From JAPOUP01 sp965203605 (GTDB lineage Bacteria; Pseudomonadota; Alphaproteobacteria; Rhodobacterales; Rhodobacteraceae), in contig OZ241902.1 in assembly GCA_965203605.1 (NCBI GenBank), positions 3,968,001-4,032,000 on the forward strand: a DNA stretch of 64,000 nt, read 5' to 3'. The notes under the pieces were generated by a model that was not told the origin of the DNA, ran no database searches, and saw only the letters and a program-made list of their open reading frames with translations. The position numbers and the translations under genes are program-made. Positions 57,381-64,000 of the stretch are shown here, in pieces; the stretch's first letter is position 1; every line of letters starts with the position of its first letter.

Positions 57381-58598
57381 ATGCAGGGCACAGCGCAAAT
57401 AGTTGGTACGTATATGAAATTTGGACACACGATATATCTCGACCATCAGGCGACCACACCACTCGATTCACGAGTATTCGAATTTATGCGTCCATATTTG
57501 ACGGAAGAATTTGGCAACCCTCACTCCACAGAACACATAATCGGATGGCGTGCAATGCAGGCTATCGATGGCGCTACGTCGGCGATTGCGGCATTGTTGG
57601 AAGTCGACCCTGACGAAGTCATATTCACTTCCGGTGCCACAGAAGCGAACAATTTAGCCCTTATTGGGATCGCCAAATGTGCCGCTCACGGAGACAGAAG
57701 GCGTATCCTTCTTGGTGCTACCGAGCATAAGTGTGTCCTAGAGATAGGACGAGTGCTGCACGATGAATTGGATTTCACCGTGGCGCAGATCCCGGTCGAC
57801 GCTGTGGGGTTGATCGATATGGGCGCACTGGAACAGGCATTGGATGACGATGTCCTCCTTGTGTCTGTGATGCCGGTGAACAATGAAATTGGAACTATAC
57901 AGGACATCGCTACGATCTCCCGAATGATCATGAGTCATGGCGGGCTGCTACACTGCGATGCCGCGCAAGCTCCATGCGCACTCGATTTGGCTGCTATTTC
58001 GCAATATGTAGACTTAATGAGCCTTTCTAGTCACAAAATGTATGGACCAATGGGTGTAGGTGCGCTCTATGTCCGGCGTTGCCTTCAAGAGCGAATCACT
58101 CCCGTAATTCATGGCGGTGGGCAACAAGGAGGGATACGTTCAGGTACCCTTCCCACGTTTCTCTGCGTCGGGCTCGGTGCCGCGGCGGAACTGGTGGGAG
58201 GCAGCGATGCCGCAGACGAACGGGGAGACCTGGCCCGACGTCGTGATTTGTTCGCTGATCTATTGGAGGATCTCCCCTGCCGGACCTGGCTCAACGGTCC
58301 AACGGACACAACACTACGCCATCCCGGTTGCCTCAATATCGGATTTTCTGGGATACCTGCGGCTGACCTGCTTAGTCGGATACAGCCCAAGCTCGCAGCT
58401 TCCACCGGTTCGGCATGCACAAGCGGAATTCACGAGCCATCCCACGTCCTACGAGCCATCGGCCTCGACTCGTTGGATGCAGCATCGTCCGTGAGATTCA
58501 GTCTCGGTCGGCATACTTCTGATGAAGAAGTCTTTGAGGCTGGACGGATCATTCGAAGCGCTCTTGACGAAATCACCAAGGATGGTCCCTCCCTATAG
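57381..58598 (+). CDS. sspA: SspA, cysteine desulfurase
   Basis: PLP enzyme of the NifS/IscS family that mobilises sulfur from cysteine for DNA phosphorothioation. 405 residues (394 from the ATG at 57414, which gives the more usual start MKFGHTIYLDHQATTPLD). Motifs: EFGNPHSTEHIIGWRA, VIFTSGATEANNLAL, ATEHKCVLE, HCDAAQAPCALDL, the PLP lysine in SLSSHKMYGPMGVGALYV (about 217), GGGQQGGIRSGT and the active Cys in STGSACTSGIHEPSHVLRAI (about 344). Intact. Confidence 0.92.
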   Translation: MQGTAQIVGTYMKFGHTIYLDHQATTPLDSRVFEFMRPYLTEEFGNPHSTEHIIGWRAMQAIDGATSAIAALLEVDPDEVIFTSGATEANNLALIGIAKCAAHGDRRRILLGATEHKCVLEIGRVLHDELDFTVAQIPVDAVGLIDMGALEQALDDDVLLVSVMPVNNEIGTIQDIATISRMIMSHGGLLHCDAAQAPCALDLAAISQYVDLMSLSSHKMYGPMGVGALYVRRCLQERITPVIHGGGQQGGIRSGTLPTFLCVGLGAAAELVGGSDAADERGDLARRRDLFADLLEDLPCRTWLNGPTDTTLRHPGCLNIGFSGIPAADLLSRIQPKLAASTGSACTSGIHEPSHVLRAIGLDSLDAASSVRFSLGRHTSDEEVFEAGRIIRSALDEITKDGPSL

Positions 58599-58917
58599 GA
58601 GCCAAAGGCTGGCCACTTTCTTGAATTTCTTTTGCGATTTTGCCTCCGCTACGCTGACCAGTCTCCAAACTACCGAGCCGGATTGGGTCACCATGTTCCG
58701 CCGCGTAAGAGGGGCGGTTCCAGAATGCCGCGACGAACCTGGCGCGATGATCGTCATGAAATGGCGCTCTTCGATGAACTGTCTTTTTTGGTTGAACCTA
58801 TCCTTCTTGTACGCACATTTTTGAGTGCGCAACCCTGCACCATCACATGAGGTCATGCAAAGACCAGCATCAGAAGTAATTTATTTCTCGGATCACCTCG
58901 AACAAGGAGACCCAACA
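58599..58917. other. Gap between sspA and the Fic cluster
   Basis: About 320 bases with no gene I can support. It probably holds the sspA terminator and the promoter of the next small gene; neither is clear by eye. Confidence 0.4.
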
Positions 58918-59112
58918 ATGATCTCAGCCGAACAGTTGCTTCCATCTGAAAACGACGACTTCGCGGAAGAACTTCGTAAGGCAGCCAAGCCAGACTTGAC
59001 CGCAGATGAATTCCGCGAGCAGGCCATTTCATTCATAATGGAAGGCGAAAACAGCAATGACGAGGAGAGGAGAAAGAGAATTCGGCAGGATCTTCTCAAG
59101 CGGTTCGGTTGA
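58918..59112 (+). CDS. Small acidic protein coupled to fic, candidate antitoxin
   Basis: 64 residues, MISAEQLLPSENDDFAEELR and then DLTADEFREQAISFIMEGEN, acidic and helical. AAGGAG seven bases upstream gives a strong start; the longer frame from 58825 is not needed. Its TGA overlaps the TTG start of the Fic gene (GGTTGA). Size, charge and coupling suggest an antitoxin or inhibitor of the Fic protein, although the usual antitoxin motif S/TxxxE(G/N) is not certain. Confidence 0.7.
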   Translation: MISAEQLLPSENDDFAEELRKAAKPDLTADEFREQAISFIMEGENSNDEERRKRIRQDLLKRFG

Positions 59113-59190
59113 CCTATACGAACTGTCGCAAGGAAGCGAAAATCACTCCATACTACCAAGCCGTTGCCGATTCAAACCGTTATAGGCACT

Positions 59191-60517
59191 CACTAGTGTC
59201 CCAACGTTAATCAAATAGATTCAATTGGTTATCGGCACCGGGAGGATTGTTTCTATTCGGCGTCCTGGTAAGTATTTGATTTAGAGGCGTTCTCTCGAAC
59301 ATGGTGAGGCTCAAGATCTGTAACATTGTGTGGAGGCTGATGTCCAACCGGCTTCTCGAGCGGATGATTGCGACCAGCAGGTAGACAGAGACGGCGATCC
59401 AGATCTGGCTCTTCACGGCGTTCTCTGAGGTGCCGAAAAAGGACTTGATCCTGAGATGCTGCTTGATCCACTTGAAGAAAAGCTCCACCTGCCAGCGCGC
59501 CCGGTACAGGTCGGCGATGGTGTGTGGCGGAAGAATGAAGTTGTTGGTCAGAAACACAAGGGTCCGTTCCCGTTCCCGGTCGACATACTTGATGCGCCGC
59601 AGCTTGTCGGGGTATTCCTTCGCCGTCCCAACACCGTCGGTCCGGACAATCTGGTCGCAGATGACGCCGGAGGACCGGTCGACCCTGTTCGAGTACAGGC
59701 GGCGGAGCCTTGTGTTGGTCTTGGACCGCAGGACGAAATGGGCGCCGTTGAGGTGAAGTCGGTGCAGGCGGCTGAAGTCGAGATATGCCCGGTCCATGAC
59801 ATGGAAAGCCCCGGGCTCCGGAGCGATGATGTCCAGAATGTTGACGTCATGGACCTTGCCGTCGGTGATATGGATGGATGCGGGGATGTTGCCCCTGAGG
59901 TCAAGCAGCGTATGCAGCCTGACGGCACCTTTGGTCCTGCGGAAACGGGCCCGGGGGAAAAGGGACAGGCACAGGTCGATGGTCGACGAATCCAGCGCGT
60001 AGACGGTGCTCTCAAGGTCGGGACCGTGACTGTCGTCGGAAAGGTGCCGGGCCTTGTGGATCAGGTGCTGGGCGAAGTCGGCATGGATCCTCCAATCCCG
60101 GGTGGAATTGGCGTTGGCAAGGGTGTTCCTCGCCACACCGCCCCGGATACCCATGTGATAGAGCTTGGACGACTGGGCCCGCAGGCAGACCTCGACATCC
60201 CTCAGGGAAGACCGATAGGTCAGCTGCGCAAACGCCATGCAGCGGTATTGATCACTGCAGCTGAAGGACTTGATCCTGTGATTTCCGCCGTAACGCTCGA
60301 CGCAGCGGCGAAACCTATGCCATGGAAGATGATCCATGACCTGGCCGAAAACGAGCTTGCCAGAATACACTTCCGGGCCTCCCTTTTGCTGGATTCATGG
60401 CCCAGCCCTGCGGGACACCCGGTTGGAGTTCAAGTCGGTGACACCTCAAATCATCAAAAAACAAACTAATATCAATATATTACACATACATTATGCTTCA
60501 ACGTTGGGACACTAGTG
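59191..60517 (-). mobile_element. IS4-family insertion sequence in fic
   Basis: 1327 bp with terminal inverted repeats beginning CACTAGTGTCCCAACGTT. It is flanked by the 9-bp direct duplication ATAGGCACT (59182-59190 and 60518-60526). One intact transposase lies on the minus strand. The clean duplication and intact gene indicate recent insertion. Confidence 0.92.
59207..60370 (-). CDS. IS4-family transposase
   Basis: 387-residue DDE transposase. It starts MYSGKLVFGQVMDHLPWHRF, the N-terminal domain found in this IS4 subgroup. Catalytic region: YALDSSTIDLCLSLFPRARF (first Asp), AFHVMDRAYLDFSRLHRLH (second Asp) and the signature YRARWQVELFFKWIKQHLRI, with Y-R-E-K in place. The frame is intact and ends just inside the left terminal repeat. 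Confidence 0.94.
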   Translation of the reverse strand: MYSGKLVFGQVMDHLPWHRFRRCVERYGGNHRIKSFSCSDQYRCMAFAQLTYRSSLRDVEVCLRAQSSKLYHMGIRGGVARNTLANANSTRDWRIHADFAQHLIHKARHLSDDSHGPDLESTVYALDSSTIDLCLSLFPRARFRRTKGAVRLHTLLDLRGNIPASIHITDGKVHDVNILDIIAPEPGAFHVMDRAYLDFSRLHRLHLNGAHFVLRSKTNTRLRRLYSNRVDRSSGVICDQIVRTDGVGTAKEYPDKLRRIKYVDRERERTLVFLTNNFILPPHTIADLYRARWQVELFFKWIKQHLRIKSFFGTSENAVKSQIWIAVSVYLLVAIIRSRSRLDISLHTMLQILSLTMFERTPLNQILTRTPNRNNPPGADNQLNLFD

Positions 60518-61056
60518 ATAGGCACTACGATTTTCTGCTCTCGATGATCCAAGCTGCGCAGGACATACAGCGTCCGTTTGTTTCGCAGTCCATGATCAAG
60601 GCCATCAACTTTCACGCCATCGTCGGACTGCATCATTTTGCCGACGCATATCGTCCATGTGCTGTGAAAGTGCGAACCCCAGAAGGACACATCGTGTTCG
60701 AACCACCGGAGTGGTTTCGTGTGCAGCCGATGATGGATGATCTCACCAACACGGTCAATTGGCACTGACAGGCTGCGGATCCGTTTGGCCTGGCAGCTTT
60801 CGTTTTGTGGAAGATCAATCACATCCACCCGTTCATCAATGGGAATGGACGAACCGCCCGAGCGGTCTGCTACTTCACTCTGTGCGTGAAGTCCGGCGGG
60901 CTTTTGCCGGGCAAGAGAATCCTTCCGGAACTCTTGCGGCAGGACGAGTTCCAGGAGCCATACCAATTGGCATTGCGAGAGGCGGATAGCGGGAGTCTGA
61001 AACAATTGATCGAACTCATCAGACAATTGCTAGCTACCCAGCTTCAGAGCAGCTAA

Positions 61057-61453
61057 TTGCCGTTCACGATACCATCGGTATTGACGTTGGAGCCTAACTG
61101 CAAAATTATTGCGCTTCCAGCGGTGGATAGCGCTGCTGGAACTTCCGGTTTCGGACAGTGATTCCCATCAGTTGGTCAACGGTCGGGGTTAGCGCACCAA
61201 AAAAGTAGGTGGCACGCGACTCTGGCATGTACCCGTACGTGCCAACCTCTGCAGGAATCACTCAAGGTGGGGTTCGCCCGCCCGACGGATCCGGTTCGCC
61301 AACGCCCGAGAGCCGGGACTGCCGCATCCCTACCATTTCCTCTGCCTTGGCTACGCCCCTGTTGAACCTCGAAATGGAACGGGAGTCGCTCTGAACTCCA
61401 GGGCGTCCTTCGCTTGCGTCGCCGGGGCAATGGACGCCGTGCAGATTTCCCGA
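61057..61453. other. Intergenic stretch at the right edge of the defence region
   Basis: About 400 bases between the fic remnant and cca. No gene, repeat or clear terminator recognised. It marks the return to conserved core genes. Confidence 0.4.
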
Positions 61454-62614
61454 TCAGCCTAGCCTGTCGAGTAACGAAGCTCGGTCAAGCGTAAAGTCGG
61501 AGTGAATCCAGGCGGCCTCCAATGAACGAAGCCTGCGGCCAAGTTCCCGACCGGAGCAGGATCCCGATAGATCGTGGGCGGACACTGGAAATTTCGCTCC
61601 GTCACCCCTGTCAAGCCTTGCCTCCAGATCAAGCGGAAGTGACAGGCCAAGCAGCGCGGAGCGTACGAGTACCACGTCGACAGCCATGTCGCGCCCAAAC
61701 CGATAGGCAAGCACGGCAGGGTCGGTCTCCGACGACGCCAGGCTGTGAACCAGATCAAGGCATTTCGATACGGATCTTGAAAGACGCAGGTTCTGTGCCA
61801 GACATTCACCACCAAGTACCGCAAGCCGCCGAACCGGAGCCGAAACCACATCCATCTTCTCTTCAAGCTCGATCAGCGCTGGCAACGCCTCCGACGACGC
61901 CCCTGGCAGGATCCGATCCAGACACCCTATGTTTGCCATGCCAACAATTGATGAAGCCGGATCCCGCGCCTCCAGAAGTTTGAACACCTCCTTGCCCACA
62001 CGTTCCTTGGCAAGAATGTCCAGCCCATCCAGATTCGCGGCGCAGGCGGCAAGTCCCTCATCGTCGAGTCCCTTCACCTGATTTCCATACCAGGCATGAA
62101 ATCTGAAGAAGCGGAGAATGCGGAGGTAGTCCTCCTTGATTCGCAGATCTGCGTTTTCGATGAAACGGACATGCCGGGCGCAGAGATCAGCAAGGCCACC
62201 GAGAGGGTCGATCACCGTCCCGTCCCGCTCGGCATAGAGCGCGTTCATGGTGAAGTCCCGGCGACGGGCATCATCCGCGACTTCAGACGAGTAGGCGATC
62301 ACCGCACGCCTTCCAAAGGTTTCGACATCCTTACGGAATGTCGTGACTTCGTGGGGAATTCCCTTCGAGATTACGGTGACGGTTCCATAGGCAATGCCGG
62401 TCGGAACAGGCTTCAGCCCCGCCTGCTCAGCGAGCCTGACGACCTGCGTCGGCAAAGCGTCGGTGGCAATGTCGAAATCACTGATTGGCTCGTCAAGCAA
62501 TGCATTTCGAACACAGCCACCGACCAGGAGCGCACGGTGACCCTCACCTGACAGGACATCAAGAACAGCCCTCGTTCCCGATTGGAGCGAACTGTCCAGG
62601 TTCAGCCGTATCAC
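61454..62614 (-). CDS. cca: CCA tRNA nucleotidyltransferase / poly(A) polymerase family
   Basis: Adds or repairs the 3' CCA of tRNAs. 386 residues. Class II nucleotidyltransferase head: ALLVGGCVRNALLDEPISDF with the metal-binding DFDIATDA (about 45-52), then RRRDFTMNALYAE and the VIDPLGGLADL region. The tRNA-binding body starts RIKEDYLRILRFFRFHAWYG. The gene overlaps the upstream Nudix gene by 4 bases (62611-62614), a pairing common in Alphaproteobacteria. Confidence 0.93.
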   Translation of the reverse strand: MIRLNLDSSLQSGTRAVLDVLSGEGHRALLVGGCVRNALLDEPISDFDIATDALPTQVVRLAEQAGLKPVPTGIAYGTVTVISKGIPHEVTTFRKDVETFGRRAVIAYSSEVADDARRRDFTMNALYAERDGTVIDPLGGLADLCARHVRFIENADLRIKEDYLRILRFFRFHAWYGNQVKGLDDEGLAACAANLDGLDILAKERVGKEVFKLLEARDPASSIVGMANIGCLDRILPGASSEALPALIELEEKMDVVSAPVRRLAVLGGECLAQNLRLSRSVSKCLDLVHSLASSETDPAVLAYRFGRDMAVDVVLVRSALLGLSLPLDLEARLDRGDGAKFPVSAHDLSGSCSGRELGRRLRSLEAAWIHSDFTLDRASLLDRLG

Positions 62615-63219
62615 ATCGACAGCCTTTCAGCCAGAGCGTACAGAATTCGGGCGGTCGCGCCCCAGACGTAATAGGGACCGTATGGCACGGTATAGTAGTG
62701 CCGACGCTGGCCGCGCCAGCGCCGGGACTGTACCGAATAGTTTTCCGGATCGGTGAAATGGGAGAATGGAACCGAGAACACTTCCTCTACCTCACCCCGC
62801 TCAGGCGCTGGCTGGAAGTCGCCGACAATCCGTCCCAGAACCGGTGTGATCTCGAACGATGTGACTGTCACGTGAGGAGACATCAAACCGATTATCTCAA
62901 CATGTTCGGGTTCCAGACCTATTTCCTCATGGGCCTCGCGAAGCGCTGCTCCAACAGCACCGGAATCGCCCTCTTCGATCTTTCCGCCAGGAAAGGCCAC
63001 CTGACCAGGGTGGTGCGCCAACGCCGAAGATCTCTTCGTGAGCACCACCTTCAGGCCACGTCCGGTCGACTGGATCGGAACGAGCACAGCTGCGGACCGG
63101 AGTTTTGCACGCTCTAACGGAGCGGACCCAGGATTGAGGTCGAAATCTGACGTCCTGCGATCGGAGGCGGCGAGAGCCGACCTCATCATTTCAAAGGTCT
63201 CAACCTCCACGACCTTCAT
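62611..63219 (-). CDS. Nudix hydrolase, CoA pyrophosphatase-like
   Basis: 202 residues. The Nudix box lies at about 75-97, GGKIEEGDSGAVGAALREAH followed by EEIGL, with all Glu residues present. It is preceded by LTKRSSALAHHPGQVAFPGG, the UPF0035-like pattern (LTxRSxxLxxHxGQVxFPGG) that marks CoA and acyl-CoA pyrophosphatases. It overlaps hslO and cca by 4 bases each, so the three form one minus-strand operon. Confidence 0.92.
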   Translation of the reverse strand: MKVVEVETFEMMRSALAASDRRTSDFDLNPGSAPLERAKLRSAAVLVPIQSTGRGLKVVLTKRSSALAHHPGQVAFPGGKIEEGDSGAVGAALREAHEEIGLEPEHVEIIGLMSPHVTVTSFEITPVLGRIVGDFQPAPERGEVEEVFSVPFSHFTDPENYSVQSRRWRGQRRHYYTVPYGPYYVWGATARILYALAERLSM

Positions 63220-64000
63220 GGGGGCATTTCCGACTTCGCCTCAAAGCCCAGCGTATCGGGATCAAATTCGTAATGAGCTCCGCAGAACTGGCATTCAACT
63301 GTCACAATTCCCTGATCCGTGGTCATGTGTCCGATGTCGCTGGCCGAGTAGATTGACAGGCTTCCGCGTACGCGGTCAGCTGAGCATGAGCATCCGAACT
63401 CGACTGGATGGACCGGAAATGCCCTCGGCACTTCCTGGTGGAACAGACGCACCAGAACGTTTTGTGGATCCATATGGGGACCAATCAGCTCCATATCGTC
63501 CACCGTGTCCAGAAGCAGGTTCACCCGTCGCCAGTTCTCGTCATCATCTCCAGCCGGGATATCAGTCGCAGACAGTTCATCGGTTTCGTCTGCAGGTGCG
63601 GGAGTTGCGGAGGGCGATGCTTTGGGCAGGTGCTGAAGCATGATGCCACCGGCGCGCCAGCGCTCGCGAGTGCCGGGTGTCCGCGAGCGACCATAGGCCA
63701 AAGCGAATCGAGTTGGAAGCTGCTCGGACTGCGCGAAGAAGGTTTCAGCACATGCTGCCAGCGAGCCTCCAGAGATCGGGGTTATCCCCTGGTAGGGTGT
63801 GGTGCCATCACCTTGATCAATCAGGATCGCGAAATGTCCTTCGCCAATTTGCGGGAATCCCGGGCCTTCGGCGTCCATGCGACTCCCATCAAAACTGGCA
63901 TAGGCGCGGAGCCGTGCCGGTTGGCCCTGCTCGGTCGGCGCGTAGTTGTCTGTTGCGATCAACCGGATGGGACCGGTGCCACGAATCTGGAGCGACAGCT
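63216..64000 (-). CDS. hslO: Hsp33 redox-regulated chaperone HslO (5' end outside window)
   Basis: Redox-activated holdase chaperone. The open frame continues beyond the window edge (LSLQIRGTGPIRLIATDNYA at the edge), so about 50-60 N-terminal residues are missing. Seen are GEGHFAILIDQGDGTTPYQG and GGSLAACAETFFAQSEQLPT, typical of the Hsp33 core. The C-terminal zinc/redox switch has its cysteines in FGCSCSADRV and VECQFCGAHYEFD. An acidic, Ala/Pro-rich insert lies at about 130-160. It overlaps the Nudix gene by 4 bases. Confidence 0.92.
   Translation of the reverse strand, partial: LSLQIRGTGPIRLIATDNYAPTEQGQPARLRAYASFDGSRMDAEGPGFPQIGEGHFAILIDQGDGTTPYQGITPISGGSLAACAETFFAQSEQLPTRFALAYGRSRTPGTRERWRAGGIMLQHLPKASPSATPAPADETDELSATDIPAGDDDENWRRVNLLLDTVDDMELIGPHMDPQNVLVRLFHQEVPRAFPVHPVEFGCSCSADRVRGSLSIYSASDIGHMTTDQGIVTVECQFCGAHYEFDPDTLGFEAKSEMPP

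Larger units (their letters stand above)
59109..61056 (+). pseudogene. Fic-family protein gene, split by an IS4-family element and a nonsense codon
   Basis: Fic proteins transfer AMP or similar groups to target proteins. The 5' part (59109-59190, TTG start) reads TYTNCRKEAKITPYYQAVAD. Past the IS it resumes at the 9-bp duplication as RHYDFLLSMIQAAQDIQRPF. A TGA in NWH-stop-QAADPFGLAAF sits where Trp fits the family. The active-site motif HPFINGNGRTARAVCYFTLC is intact farther on, and the gene ends QLLATQLQSS at 61056. Without the IS and the stop it would be about 200 residues. Two independent lesions show that loss was tolerated. Confidence 0.85.

Noticed and set aside
59456..60469. 337-codon plus-strand frame opposite the IS4 transposase
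   Set aside because: The transposase on the minus strand has clear catalytic motifs; the antisense frame has none.
60472..61026. 184-codon minus-strand frame over the 3' part of fic
   Set aside because: The plus strand encodes the unmistakable HPFINGNGRTAR motif; the minus frame is its shadow.

Overview
The window is a 64 kb piece of a GC-rich proteobacterial chromosome, most likely an alphaproteobacterium. The pointers are a SAM-II-type riboswitch ahead of metZ, ftsY close to a YciB-type septation gene, and a cca / Nudix / hslO cluster. I did not place it below class. Ordinary core genes lie at both edges and at 34.6-40.3 kb: a peptide ABC transporter ATPase, ftsY, an EamA transporter and yciB on the left; metZ, folE2, trkH and a ThDP enzyme in the middle; cca, a CoA-pyrophosphatase-like Nudix hydrolase and hslO on the right.

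Between the core blocks are two defence regions heavily hit by mobile elements. The first (4.2-34.5 kb) is a type I-C CRISPR-Cas locus ordered cas3-cas5c-cas8c-cas7c-cas4-cas1-cas2-leader-array. An in-frame GTG with a strong ribosome binding site inside cas8c predicts a separate Cas11c. An IS630-family element has replaced the last 15 codons of cas7c. Two identical IS110-family copies sit in the last codons of cas2, separated by a short piece of a solute-binding-protein gene. By hand count the array has about 172 repeats of 31 bp and 171 spacers. A 3.67 kb Tn3-family transposon (tnpA, tnpR) lies inside one repeat with a 5-bp target duplication. The array ends at an undegenerated repeat, followed by a decayed IS630 remnant and then the diverged 5' end of a second cas3 with its upstream region, so the array is bracketed by two cas3 starts. 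Two Uma2-family genes (one broken) and an IS30-derived miniature element follow.

The second region (40.3-61.1 kb) starts as a graveyard of IS3, IS630 and IS30 remnants with a HigBA pair and a VapC fragment. It continues into a DNA phosphorothioation system. sspA is divergent from sspB-sspC-sspD, which carry out sulfur modification. Convergent to these is a run consisting of a small protein, a DndD-like SMC ATPase, a Dnd-associated small protein, a PLD/helicase and SspE, so both known restriction modules (SspFGH-like and SspE) appear together. The SMC gene carries one in-frame amber codon. Next to sspA is a two-gene unit with a Fic protein, broken by an IS4-family insertion (9-bp duplication) and a nonsense codon.

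Insertions therefore hit cas7c, cas2, the array and fic, while most coding frames stay readable. This suggests recent, ongoing transposition. No tRNA or rRNA genes were seen.
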